In this document: positions 7,814-15,083 of the stretch, piece after piece
Position numbering within the stretch: the stretch's first letter is position 1
Layout of the letters: each line of letters begins with the position of its first letter
Origin: Mesorhizobium sp. NZP2298
GTDB taxonomy: Bacteria; Pseudomonadota; Alphaproteobacteria; Rhizobiales; Rhizobiaceae
Assembly (NCBI RefSeq): GCF_013170825.1
Contig: NZ_CP033365.1
Location: 3,050,001-3,114,000 of the forward strand
DNA length: 64,000 nt
Direction of reading: 5' to 3'
The notes under the pieces: generated by a model
Told to the model about the DNA's origin: nothing
The model's input: the letters and a program-made list of their open reading frames with translations, nothing else
Database searches by the model: none
Translations under genes and position numbers: made by a program

Positions 7814-7995
7814 GGCGCTGCCCCTCATTGTCCTGCCGGACATTTCTCCCCGTATAGTGACGGGGAGAAAGACGCCGTTATCGGCGCTTTCGCCAATCGC
7901 CAATGTCGCAAGAAGAGCGCCGAGGTCAACGCAGCTCCCTTCTCCCCGTCACTATACGGGGAGAAGGTCCCGGCAGGGGGATGAGGGGCGGCGCT
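7814..7995. repeat. Palindromic intergenic element (Rhizobiales type), copy A
   Basis: Two arms (about 7814-7870 and 7938-7995) are near-perfect inverted copies. Each contains CTCCCCGTATAGTGACGGGG or its complement, next to a CCGGGACC/CTGCCGG block and a GCCCCTCAT block. Between them lie about 67 unrelated bases. Such elements are common between genes in rhizobial genomes, form large hairpins and carry no gene. It fills most of the gap between yghU and the HtrA-like gene. Confidence 0.8.
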
Positions 7996-8090
7996 GCCTT
8001 TTGCAATTGCACCTTCTACCCTTGCGCGATCTCCCCCAGCGCATACCTATAGAAGAAGCCGCCAGGGCATTTGCATCGCAGGACAAAATC

Positions 8091-8996
8091 ATGGCCATCA
8101 ATCCCAACCCGCGCTCCGTCGTCGCCGTGCGCGCCACCGTTCCCGACGATGCCTTCACGGCCGGCGCGCTGGGCACGCTCAGGGAAGGCAGCGGCGTCGT
8201 CATCAGGGATGACGGGCTGGTGCTGACCATCGGCTATCTCATCACCGAGGCCGAGGAAGTCTGGCTGACCGCGCATGATGGCCGTGTCATCCCGGCGCAC
8301 GCGCTGGCCTATGACCAGGAATCGGGCTTCGGTCTGGTCCAGGCACTGGCGCCGACCGGCCTGCCGGCGGTGGCGCTGGGCGATGCCGGCAAGGCCCGGA
8401 TCGGCGACGCGGTGGTGCTTGCCGACGGCATCGGCCGGGCGGTCGAGGCCAAGATCGTCACCAAGCAGGAATTCGCCGGCTATTGGGAGTATCTGCTCGA
8501 CGAGGCGATCTTCATCGCGCCCGCGCATCCGTCCTGGGGCGGTGCGCCGCTGTTCGGCGCCGATGGCGCACTGCTCGGCATCGGCTCGCTGCGCCTGCAG
8601 ATGAGCCGCGCCGGCGAGGTCGCCGATATCAACATGGTGGTGCCGATCGATCTGCTGCCGCCGATCCTCGACGATCTCCTGACGCGCGGCCAGGTGGCCA
8701 AGCCGCCGCGTCCATGGCTTGGCGCCCTGTCGGCCGAGAGCGACGGCAAGGTGGTGGTGATGAGCGTGACCGAGGGTGGCCCGGCGGCAAAAGCCGGCCT
8801 GCGCCAGGGCGACGTCATCTCCGAGGTCCGCGACGGCGCGGTCGACGGGCTCGCCGATTTCTACCGCAAGCTATGGGACAGCGGCTCGGCCGGTGCCGAA
8901 ATCCCGATGCGCGTGGTGCGCGACGGCCGCGAGACCTGGCTGCGCGTCAAGTCCGCGGACCGCGGCAGCTTCCTGAAGAAGCCGCAATTGCAGTAG
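8091..8996 (+). CDS. HtrA/DegP-like protein with PDZ domain, catalytic triad lost
   Basis: 301 residues. An N-terminal trypsin-like fold (about 8-200: GSGVVIRDDGLVLTIGYLI...) is followed by one PDZ domain (about 205-295: GGPAAKAGLRQGDVISEVRDG). None of the three protease residues can be seen. The T-N-A-H motif is replaced by TIGYLITEAEE, the Asp region reads YDQESGFGLVQ, and G-N-S-G-G is replaced by HPSWGGAP. No signal peptide is evident from ATG 8091, which follows a CAGGACA ribosome-binding sequence, so the protein may be cytoplasmic. It is likely a pseudo-protease acting as a binding or scaffold protein. A LysR gene starts 22 bases downstream. Confidence 0.8.
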   Translation: MAINPNPRSVVAVRATVPDDAFTAGALGTLREGSGVVIRDDGLVLTIGYLITEAEEVWLTAHDGRVIPAHALAYDQESGFGLVQALAPTGLPAVALGDAGKARIGDAVVLADGIGRAVEAKIVTKQEFAGYWEYLLDEAIFIAPAHPSWGGAPLFGADGALLGIGSLRLQMSRAGEVADINMVVPIDLLPPILDDLLTRGQVAKPPRPWLGALSAESDGKVVVMSVTEGGPAAKAGLRQGDVISEVRDGAVDGLADFYRKLWDSGSAGAEIPMRVVRDGRETWLRVKSADRGSFLKKPQLQ

Positions 8997-9018
8997 GCTG
9001 GGCGATTTCGGCCAGGCG

Positions 9019-10008
9019 ATGCATCCAAGACTGCTCAAGACCTTTCTCGCGGTGGCGCGCAGCCGCAACATCACGCGCGCCGCCGAGGCGGTTCACCTCG
9101 CGCAATCGAGTGTCAGCGACCAGATCCAGACCCTCGAGGCCGAGCTTGGCGCTGCCTTGTTCACGCGCTCGAAGTCGGGCCTGGAGATGACGCCGGCGGG
9201 GCTGGCGCTGAAGCCGATCGCGGAAGAGTTGCTGCGGCTCGACGGTGAGGGACGCGCGGCGGTGCTGGCGGCTGCCGGGCGCACCAGCGGGGCGCTGAGC
9301 ATCGGCGCGCTGGAAACGATCGCCTCGGCCCGGCTGGCGCCCTGGCTGCCTGGGTTCCAGGCCAGCCATCCAGAGATCACCGTGCGGATGAAGGTGGCCG
9401 ACAGCGGCACGCTGCGGCACCTGCTCAGGGATGGCGATATCGATGTCGCCTTCTGCTTCGAACGTCGCGACCGCGTGGGGGGCGCCGCCGATGAACGCCT
9501 GGCCAGCCGCACGATAGGGGCCGAACCGCTGGTGCTGGTCGCGGCTCCAGGGCAGGCCACCGCGCCACGCGGGTTGGAAGACCTTGCCGCGCTGCGCTTC
9601 GTGGCGACCGAGCCTGGGTGCATCTACCGTCATATGGTCGACACTGCTTTTGCCGAGGCGGGCATGGCGGCACCGAGGCTTGCCGCCGAAGCCGGCAGCA
9701 TCGGCGCCATCGTCCGGCTGGTGGCGGCGGGCGCCGGCCTGGGCCTCGTTCCACGCCTTGCCGCCAGCGACGCGCTTGAGCGTGGCGATCTTGTCGAACT
9801 GCCATGGCCCGGCCGGATGCGGGCGGCGCCGCTGGCGATGATCTGGCGGCGCCGGCGCGTCCAGCCGCCGGCGCTCAGGCAATTGCTCGCCGCCGCGCGC
9901 GACATACTGGCGCCGGAACGCTCCGGGGCTCGTTCAGGTCTTGAATCGGCCGAAGGGTCCAAGGCCCTGTTTCCAAACAACTCTCTGAAAACGAGCGTCA
10001 CCAGCTAA
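9019..10008 (+). CDS. LysR-family transcriptional regulator
   Basis: 329 residues. The N-terminal winged helix-turn-helix (about 1-60) reads LKTFLAVARSRNITRAAEAV and then AQSSVSDQIQTLEAELGAALFTR. The type-2 periplasmic-binding-like effector domain covers about 88-295. The C-terminal 30 residues are a polar extension without family match. The gene lies 22 bases after the HtrA-like gene on the same strand, and its stop overlaps the stop of the convergent SDR gene by 4 bases. The target genes are unknown. Since there is no divergent partner, autoregulation or a distant target is possible. Confidence 0.9.
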   Translation: MHPRLLKTFLAVARSRNITRAAEAVHLAQSSVSDQIQTLEAELGAALFTRSKSGLEMTPAGLALKPIAEELLRLDGEGRAAVLAAAGRTSGALSIGALETIASARLAPWLPGFQASHPEITVRMKVADSGTLRHLLRDGDIDVAFCFERRDRVGGAADERLASRTIGAEPLVLVAAPGQATAPRGLEDLAALRFVATEPGCIYRHMVDTAFAEAGMAAPRLAAEAGSIGAIVRLVAAGAGLGLVPRLAASDALERGDLVELPWPGRMRAAPLAMIWRRRRVQPPALRQLLAAARDILAPERSGARSGLESAEGSKALFPNNSLKTSVTS

Positions 10009-10733
10009 ACCAGCCGGTGCCCGCCCTCGACATGCAGCGTCGTTCCGGTGGTAAAACCATTGCCGATCAGGAAGGCGATGGCGTCGGCGATGTCTTCCGG
10101 TCGGCCGACCCTGCCGACGGGCAGCCGCTCGGCCATCGCGGCAAGCATCTCGGCCTTGCGGTCGCCGGCGACCTGCGCCCAGATCTCGGTATCGACCCAG
10201 CCGGGCGAGACGGCGTTGACGCGGATCGGCGCGAGCTCGACGGCAAGCGCCCGCACCAGCCCTTCGAGCGCGGCATTGACCGCGGCGACGACCGAGCCGC
10301 GCGCCGCCGGCCGATAGGCGGCGATGCCTGAAACGAAGCTTATCGAGCCGGTTGCCGCCAGCCGTGGCGCGCCGTGCTTGGCGAGCAGCAACGGGCCATA
10401 GAACTTGCTCTCGACCACGCGTTGCGCCGCCTCGAGATCAAGCTCCGGCAGCAGCCTATAGGCACCTTCAATATCGGCCGCCGTGCTGACGATGTGGTCG
10501 AGCCCGCCGATGCGCGCGAACAACGCCGCAACCTGGTCTTCCCGGGCGATGTCGACGACGGCTACCTCCAGGCCGGCGGGATTGCCGAGCGCCTCGCGCG
10601 CCTGTTGCAGCCTCTGGTCGCCGCGCCCGGCGATGACGATTTCGGCACCGGCCTCGACGCAACGCCTGGCCAGCGCCAGGCCCATGCCGGAGCCGCCGCC
10701 GACGATCAGGATTTTCTGGTTTGAAATGCTCAT
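10005..10733 (-). CDS. SDR-family protein with atypical active site
   Basis: 242 residues, Rossmann fold with the cofactor loop GGGSGMG (about residues 12-18) and the C-terminal NAVSPGWVDT and GTTLHVEGGHR motifs of classical short-chain dehydrogenases. Where the catalytic Y-x3-K is expected, the sequence reads SVVAAVNAALEGL: the Lys position is Asn and the Tyr position is Val or Ser. The N-A-G motif is also altered (STAAD). It therefore belongs to a non-canonical SDR subgroup, and classical dehydrogenase chemistry is doubtful. It is convergent with the upstream LysR gene and transcribed alone. Confidence 0.85.
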   Translation of the reverse strand: MSISNQKILIVGGGSGMGLALARRCVEAGAEIVIAGRGDQRLQQAREALGNPAGLEVAVVDIAREDQVAALFARIGGLDHIVSTAADIEGAYRLLPELDLEAAQRVVESKFYGPLLLAKHGAPRLAATGSISFVSGIAAYRPAARGSVVAAVNAALEGLVRALAVELAPIRVNAVSPGWVDTEIWAQVAGDRKAEMLAAMAERLPVGRVGRPEDIADAIAFLIGNGFTTGTTLHVEGGHRLV

Positions 10734-10863
10734 GTCGCTCTGCCTTTGCTGGATTGGACAAGGGCAGGGGATTGGCAGGTCAGGGCACCATGGGAAAACG
10801 GAAGAAACCGATGGTGCTATCGGAGAGGCCGATGGTGCTGGCCGCCCAGTGGGACCGTCTCGT

Positions 10864-10990
10864 TCAACGCACCAGCGGGCTGTCCACCGCGAACAGCAGC
10901 GCCTTCAGCTGGGTGAAGCGCTCCGGCCCGAGCTCGGTACGCCACTCCTCCTCGATGTCGCGCAATATGTCCCCGGCGGCGATCGGCCCG
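10864..10990 (-). pseudogene. MarR-family regulator C-terminal remnant
   Basis: Reading leftward from about 10990: DILRDIEEEWRTELGPERFTQLKALLFAV, ending at a TGA at 10864. The pattern E-x-EW-x2-x-LG-x-ERF-x2-L-x2-L is the last helix of MarR regulators (dimerisation). The winged helix and N-terminus are absent; upstream sequence in this frame is unrelated. This remnant is the only coding trace in the 419-base gap 10734-11152. Confidence 0.45.
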
Positions 10991-11152
10991 GACTATTTCC
11001 ACGAGATCTTCGCCATGTTCCACGCCACCGCGGGCGGCCCGCCTGACAAAGCCGGGATGATGGGGATCATACGCCGCCATGGACTGACGCCGGCCACCCG
11101 CCACCGGCCTAGGCGGCCTATCTTCCCGCCGTGCGGGCGCAGTTTGGCGCTT

Positions 11153-11497
11153 CTACTCGCGTTCCTCGCTCGCGAACACCACCAGGTTCCCGTCGGGATC
11201 GCGCATGCGCATGATCCAGAAATGGTCGGCCTCCTCGATCGGGCCGGGTTGGAGGCCGGCCGCCACCAGCCGCTGCCGTTCGGGTGCCAGGGGCAGGACG
11301 CCGAGCGTCAGCGTGGAGGTGCCGGCCTTGTCCTTGTCCTCGAACAGCTGCAGCTCGGCGCTCTCGGTGAAGTGCCATTCGGCCAGCCCCGGCATCGGCC
11401 GGCGCAGCGGCGGCTTGCCGAAGAGCTTTTCGTACCAGCCGATGCTGGCTTCGAGATCGGAACAGCTGACATGGGCGAAAATGGTCTCTATCGCCAT
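11153..11497 (-). CDS. VOC (glyoxalase/bleomycin-resistance fold) protein
   Basis: 114 residues, a single VOC unit: two beta-alpha-beta-beta-beta modules, starting IETIFAHVSCSDLEASIGWYEKLFG and ending RMRDPDGNLVVFASE. ATG 11497 is chosen for its GGAGG ribosome-binding site; a longer upstream frame lacks one. VOC proteins bind metals or small electrophiles. The family is too diverse to name a substrate here. The gene ends about 90 bases from a transposon insertion but is intact. Confidence 0.85.
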   Translation of the reverse strand: MAIETIFAHVSCSDLEASIGWYEKLFGKPPLRRPMPGLAEWHFTESAELQLFEDKDKAGTSTLTLGVLPLAPERQRLVAAGLQPGPIEEADHFWIMRMRDPDGNLVVFASEERE

Positions 11498-11587
11498 CGG
11501 GACCTCCATCGGGCGGTTGCACTGAAGCCGCAACGCGGCGATGGATGGGCCGTTCCGTTGCTTCGCGGCGGCGTGCCCCACTGCTGC

Positions 11588-11595
11588 CTAAAACT
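11588..11595. repeat. Target-site duplication, left copy (CTAAAACT)
   Basis: 8-bp direct repeat abutting the left terminal inverted repeat. An identical copy lies at 14979-14986. Confidence 0.88.
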
Positions 11596-11618
11596 GGTAG
11601 TGGGTCAGTTTGAAATTC
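11596..11618 (+). repeat. Left terminal inverted repeat (23 bp)
   Basis: Begins GGTAGTGGGTCAG and ends AAATTC. It is the exact inverse of 14956-14978. Confidence 0.92.
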
Positions 11619-11658
11619 AGCCTTCAAATGGCCGGCCTTGGATGCCATATTGGGAGTT

Positions 11659-11844
11659 ATGACTGCAAATGCTCCCGGAACGAACCATCCTCTCCGAAAG
11701 CGCACGCAAAAAGCGATAAAGCGACAAGAGGAAATCGCAGCCAAGTTGATGGCTGATAACCCTGCATTGTCGAAAGAAGACGCTATGGATCAGGCCCAAG
11801 CTTCAATGCGCGACAATGGCCGTGGCGACTGGCGGGACGGCTGA
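11659..11844 (+). CDS. Transposon passenger: small polar protein (61 aa)
   Basis: 61 residues, highly charged (MTANAPGTNHPLRKRTQKAI...KRQEEIAAKLMADNPALSKED..). ATG 11659 follows a GGGAG ribosome-binding site; an upstream in-frame ATG at 11638 does not. The stop overlaps the next start by one base (TGATG), so the two small genes are translationally coupled. Mostly helical and nucleic-acid-binding-like in composition, but no family recognised. It lies inside the transposon, just after the left repeat. Confidence 0.6.
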   Translation: MTANAPGTNHPLRKRTQKAIKRQEEIAAKLMADNPALSKEDAMDQAQASMRDNGRGDWRDG

Positions 11845-12083
11845 TGACAGAGAAGCACCCGAAGCGCCCGCGCGATCCTAACCAGTTGGCGAGGTCGATT
11901 GTCGACATCGCCACTGGCGAAGCGACTGCCGAAGAGGACCACAAGAACAAGGCCGCTGTGGAGCTAGGTCGGCGCGGCGGTAAGATTGGTGGCCGTGTGC
12001 GGGCGGACCGTATGTCGGCAGAAGAAAGGGCCGATGCAGCAAGGTTAGCAGCATCGGCCCGTTGGAGAAAGCGCGGCGACTAA
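11844..12083 (+). CDS. Transposon passenger: basic Gly/Arg-rich protein (79 aa)
   Basis: 79 residues. The N-terminal half carries RPRDPNQLARSIVDIATGEA. The C-terminal half has the repeat-like basic pattern AVELGRRGGKIGGRVRADRMSAEERADAARLAASARWRK. This arrangement (RDPNQLAKxIVDxATGE plus LGRxGGxxGGxxRAxxLxxxxRxxIAxxAAxARW) occurs in short proteins of phages and mobile elements and suggests nucleic-acid binding. It is coupled to the gene before it by a 1-base overlap, and its 3' end overlaps the convergent operon by 4 bases. Confidence 0.7.
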   Translation: MTEKHPKRPRDPNQLARSIVDIATGEATAEEDHKNKAAVELGRRGGKIGGRVRADRMSAEERADAARLAASARWRKRGD

Positions 12084-12541
12084 GCGGCTTCTGCCGCCTC
12101 GATTTCCGCCAAGTCCATCGTGAAGTCGAAATCCATCTGGATAGGCTCTTCGTCTGACCTCGCATCATTGTAGCTATCGACATCGATCTTCAGCTGGCGA
12201 ACGTCACCTACGATCCCGCGACGGCGCTGCTGAAATGACATCTGCATATGGTGCCGTGGGGCGGTTCGAATATCGTCCCAAAGAACCATCTGCTGGCCAC
12301 CCGACTTGATCGTGGCGGGATGCAGCTTCCGAACCTTCCTTCCGCGCTTGTCGGTGATATAGTCTTCGCGCATGGCCGACTGCAAATCTTCGGCGCATTT
12401 GGAGATGGCTGCCGACTCCGGCAGTTCCCAACGTCCGGTTCGGATAGCCCAAGCGGCCATTGTTCTGGTGCCTGCCGGCCATGGCTCGCCGGACATGCGG
12501 TACTCTGCAACGATTTTCTGCATCTGCTTACTGTAAGTCAT
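12080..12541 (-). CDS. Transposon passenger: third gene of the higBA-like operon, unknown
   Basis: 153 residues. Starts 3 bases after the antitoxin gene's stop, so it is certainly co-transcribed with it. It begins MTYSKQMQKIVAEYRMSGEPWPAGTR and contains a charged helical middle (ISKCAEDLQSAMREDYITDKRGRKVR), the block HPATIKSGGQQMVLWDDIRTAPRHHM, and an acidic end (DEEPIQMDFDFTMDLAE). No membrane segment and no enzyme motif seen. Its fixed place behind the toxin and antitoxin genes suggests a third component of the module, but that is inferred from position only. Confidence 0.7.
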   Translation of the reverse strand: MTYSKQMQKIVAEYRMSGEPWPAGTRTMAAWAIRTGRWELPESAAISKCAEDLQSAMREDYITDKRGRKVRKLHPATIKSGGQQMVLWDDIRTAPRHHMQMSFQQRRRGIVGDVRQLKIDVDSYNDARSDEEPIQMDFDFTMDLAEIEAAEAA

Positions 12542-12544
12542 GCT

Positions 12545-13669
12545 TCAAATCTCCTTCAGATGCGGTGTCACCCCATACCCATCGGTCATAGCCGTACGTA
12601 TGAGGACATGCCGCACCTTGGCTTGGTACTGCTTGAATAAGTCCCATCTGTTGAGGTGCTTTTGTATTTGCCCGGCCACGATGCCGGGATGGCGCTTCAC
12701 TAGTTTCGAAAAACCGATCAACCCTGGCTTGGAATAGATCGGGTCATGCCGACGAATGAAGCTTTCCATCTTCAGTTTCGGCACACAGAAATCCGCCGCC
12801 GCCGCATCGGCTGCACGTTCGGATTCGTCGGCAAGTCGGTCATCATCTTCGAAGTTGTCGATGACCGGATTATCGCGGCCTTCAAGCCTCAAAATGTGTT
12901 CGATCTCATGCCGTAGATTAAACCAAAAGCGGTCGATCTGGTCGCCACCCTTAAGCGACAGGGCAATGACCGGCGACCTGTTTTTATCCAGCCAGAAACA
13001 CACCCCATCAATGCGCGAGCCGGGAAGCGGTTCGACAACCAAAAACCGCACACCACAGTCATGCAAGATGCGTGGGATATGGCGAACCTCTTCCGGGTCA
13101 ACCATCAAGGCTTCAAGCTGGACAAGCGCGTCGCGCAGTAGCGTTTCCGAGAACTTCGGCACGACCATCGCTTCCGCAAGGCGCTTTACGCGGATAAGCC
13201 AAGCCAGCTGGATCGTGGAAATCTCTTCGTTGTTCCTCTTCCTCCATGCGGCGAACGAGCCGGTGATAGGATCACCAATCGAGGCGATCCCGAAGAAGCG
13301 GCAAACCGATGCTTCCATACTCTCGCCGGCCCGATGCGGAAGCCAGCCACGCTTCGCCAAATCCCGCACGGGGAAGCGCTTCCGCATCTCCGCTTCGCGA
13401 GCGATCCGTTCGTCAGCCGGCGATGTTTTCGACAGCTGATAAGCGGATTCCAAATTCAGCCAGTACTGCGGAGTCGTATCCAGCGCCGCAGCGATCTCTC
13501 GCGCCGTGTCAGGAGTAATAGAGCGCTTACCGGTGACGATCTCATTGACCACATTGGCCTTGCGGCCGATGATCTCTGCAAATTCTGTCTGTGACCAGCC
13601 CAAATCATCCAGCGCGTCCTTAAGGAACTCGCCCGGCGGGAAAGCTTCGGCTGGTATTCTGTCGGTCAT
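12545..13669 (-). CDS. HigA-type antitoxin fused to ImmA/IrrE-like metallopeptidase domain
   Basis: 374 residues. The N-terminal XRE helix-turn-helix (about 5-70) has the HigA pattern FPPGEFLKDALDDLGWSQTEFAEIIG, then KANVVNEIVTGKRSITPDTA. The C-terminal half is an ImmA/IrrE (COG2856) domain with the zinc-metalloprotease motif H254-E-I-E-H258 in FWFNLRHEIEHILRLEG. HigA normally binds and neutralises HigB and represses the operon. The peptidase domain may allow regulated self-cleavage or cleavage of a partner. ATG 13669 follows AAGGACA; an ATG at 13681 that overlaps the toxin stop (ATGA) is an alternative. Confidence 0.88.
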   Translation of the reverse strand: MTDRIPAEAFPPGEFLKDALDDLGWSQTEFAEIIGRKANVVNEIVTGKRSITPDTAREIAAALDTTPQYWLNLESAYQLSKTSPADERIAREAEMRKRFPVRDLAKRGWLPHRAGESMEASVCRFFGIASIGDPITGSFAAWRKRNNEEISTIQLAWLIRVKRLAEAMVVPKFSETLLRDALVQLEALMVDPEEVRHIPRILHDCGVRFLVVEPLPGSRIDGVCFWLDKNRSPVIALSLKGGDQIDRFWFNLRHEIEHILRLEGRDNPVIDNFEDDDRLADESERAADAAAADFCVPKLKMESFIRRHDPIYSKPGLIGFSKLVKRHPGIVAGQIQKHLNRWDLFKQYQAKVRHVLIRTAMTDGYGVTPHLKEI

Positions 13670-13680
13670 TGTCCTTGGCA

Positions 13681-13974
13681 TCAGTGATAATCCGCTATCT
13701 CAATTACCCGCAGTCGGGTGCCTTCGTTGTCGGTGACGATCTCAATAATGAGCCGCCACTGCTTAGTCAGCCGCACCGAATGTTGGTGGCCCCTTCTCCC
13801 TTGAAGCTTTTCGAATCTAAGCCCACCCCGATAGAGGTCTCGCTGGTCAACAGCTGCGCGCAATGCCCACAAAGCCTTGCGAAACCCGCGAACAACGTCC
13901 GGCCCGAAGCCGGCGTTGAAACGCGGGTCCACCTCCAATTTGTCGAGGTCATCGTCGGCAAATTCGATCTCCAT
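13681..13974 (-). CDS. HigB-type (RelE/ParE superfamily) toxin
   Basis: 97 residues. The C-terminal part reads [36 protein letters not shown], the typical strand pattern S-x-R-x2-x-Q-W-R-(L/I)-x-F..V.DYH of HigB mRNA interferases. The [13 protein letters not shown] block is also family-like. HigB cuts mRNA on the ribosome. The gene precedes the HigA-type gene, the toxin-first order usual for hig modules. A divergent intergenic region of 98 bases separates it from the transposase, and the operon promoter should lie there. Confidence 0.87.
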   Translation of the reverse strand: MEIEFADDDLDKLEVDPRFNAGFGPDVVRGFRKALWALRAAVDQRDLYRGGLRFEKLQGRRGHQHSVRLTKQWRLIIEIVTDNEGTRLRVIEIADYH

Positions 13975-14072
13975 GCCTCACGTCCCTTTTATATAGCGCC
14001 GGAGAAAATTTCTCAATACCCTCTATCCCGGATAGCGTAATAATTATTGCAAAGCAAGAGCGCTTATGCATA

Positions 14073-14969
14073 ATGGTCAGTATGAATAGGTTGGACGCCC
14101 AAGCCCGGTCTCGTATCCTTCACATGCTCTGCGAAGGTCAGTCGATCCGTTCGATCACCCGCATCATGGGTACCAGCAAAAATACAGTCGCCAAGCTCCT
14201 TTCGGATGCGGGCGAGATTTGCGCACAATATCAGGACCAAGCTCTTCGCAACCTGACCAGCAAGCGGGTGCAGGTGGACGAAATCTGGAGCTTCACCTAC
14301 GCCAAGCAGAAGAATGTCGCGACGGCCAAGCGACAAGACCTCGCCTATGGCGACACCTGGACCTGGACGGCAATCGACGCCGACACAAAGCTGGTCATGT
14401 CTTGGCTGGTTGGCGGTCGCGACGGTGACTATGCAATCGGCTTTATGGACGATCTTCGCTCGCGTCTGGCGAACCGCGTCCAGCTTACTAGCGACGGCCA
14501 CAAGGCATACCTAGAGACGATCGAGGGTGCATTCGGTGGTGACATCGATTACGCCATGCTGATCAAGCTGTATGGCAATGCGCCAGAGAGCGCCAAGGGC
14601 CGCTACAGCCCCGCCGAATGCACCGGTGCAAAGAAGACGCGCATTGAAGGCAATCCCGATCCCAAGCACGTCAGCACGTCATTTGCCGAACGCCAGAACC
14701 TCACCATGCGGATGCACATGCGCCGCTTCACGCGGTTGACCAATGGCTTTTCCAAGAAGATTGAGCAGCACGTCAATGCCGTGGCGCTCCACTTCATGTA
14801 TTACAATTTCGTGCGCATCCATGCTTCGCTGCGCGTGACCCCAGCAATGGCTGCTGGCGTCACTGACAAGCTTTGGGAAGTCGCAGACATCGTTGCACTG
14901 ATCGAAGCGAAGGAAGCCGAAAAGTCGACTGTGCGCGGTCCTTACAAAAAGCGCGGAATTTCAAACTGA
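14073..14969 (+). CDS. IS1-type DDE transposase
   Basis: 298 residues. An N-terminal helix-turn-helix (about 8-46: [20 protein letters not shown], then [10 protein letters not shown]) is followed by a catalytic core with the acidic triad D69 (VDEIWSF), D141 (TSDGHKAY) and E206 ([10 protein letters not shown]). Between them are [19 protein letters not shown] and the family block [18 protein letters not shown]. It acts on the 23-bp ends of the element that contains it. A single uninterrupted frame shows that no frameshift is needed, as in one-ORF IS1 relatives. The stop codon lies inside the right terminal repeat. An ATG at 14082 is an alternative start. Confidence 0.9.
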   Translation: MVSMNRLDAQARSRILHMLCEGQSIRSITRIMGTSKNTVAKLLSDAGEICAQYQDQALRNLTSKRVQVDEIWSFTYAKQKNVATAKRQDLAYGDTWTWTAIDADTKLVMSWLVGGRDGDYAIGFMDDLRSRLANRVQLTSDGHKAYLETIEGAFGGDIDYAMLIKLYGNAPESAKGRYSPAECTGAKKTRIEGNPDPKHVSTSFAERQNLTMRMHMRRFTRLTNGFSKKIEQHVNAVALHFMYYNFVRIHASLRVTPAMAAGVTDKLWEVADIVALIEAKEAEKSTVRGPYKKRGISN

Positions 14970-14978
14970 CCCACTACC
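14956..14978 (-). repeat. Right terminal inverted repeat (23 bp)
   Basis: Exact inverse of 11596-11618. It contains the transposase stop codon (14967-14969). Confidence 0.92.
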
Positions 14979-14986
14979 CTAAAACT
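14979..14986. repeat. Target-site duplication, right copy (CTAAAACT)
   Basis: Identical to 11588-11595. The next bases of the target are GGTAGTGG, the same as the outermost 8 bases of the inverted repeat. Confidence 0.88.
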
Positions 14987-15083
14987 GGTAGTGGACTGTG
15001 CCATGATGCGGGCAATCGCACCATGACGGAGGCAAGATGAAAGCGACGCCAGCGACAATGATGCCGAACAGGCGGGCTGGCTG

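Larger units (their letters stand above)
11596..14978. mobile_element. IS1-type transposon with passenger genes (3383 bp)
   Basis: Bounded by perfect 23-bp terminal inverted repeats (11596-11618 and 14956-14978) and directly flanked by 8-bp duplications CTAAAACT (11588-11595 and 14979-14986). The only transposase (14073-14969) lies at the right end and its stop codon is inside the right repeat. The other 2.4 kb carries five passenger genes: two small rightward genes, and a leftward three-gene operon with a higBA-like toxin-antitoxin pair. Repeats of 23 bp beginning GGT and 8-9 bp duplications are features of the IS1 family. All genes look intact, so the insertion may be recent. IS elements with passenger genes are called transporter IS. 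Confidence 0.9.

Noticed and set aside
10721..11662. Open frame of 313 codons on the plus strand across the SDR-VOC gap and VOC gene
   Set aside because: It runs antisense through the VOC gene; no start signal and no homology.
14040..14075. Sigma-70 promoter TTGCAA-17-CATAAT before the transposase
   Set aside because: The -10 would overlap the start codon, leaving no leader. Promoter position remains open.
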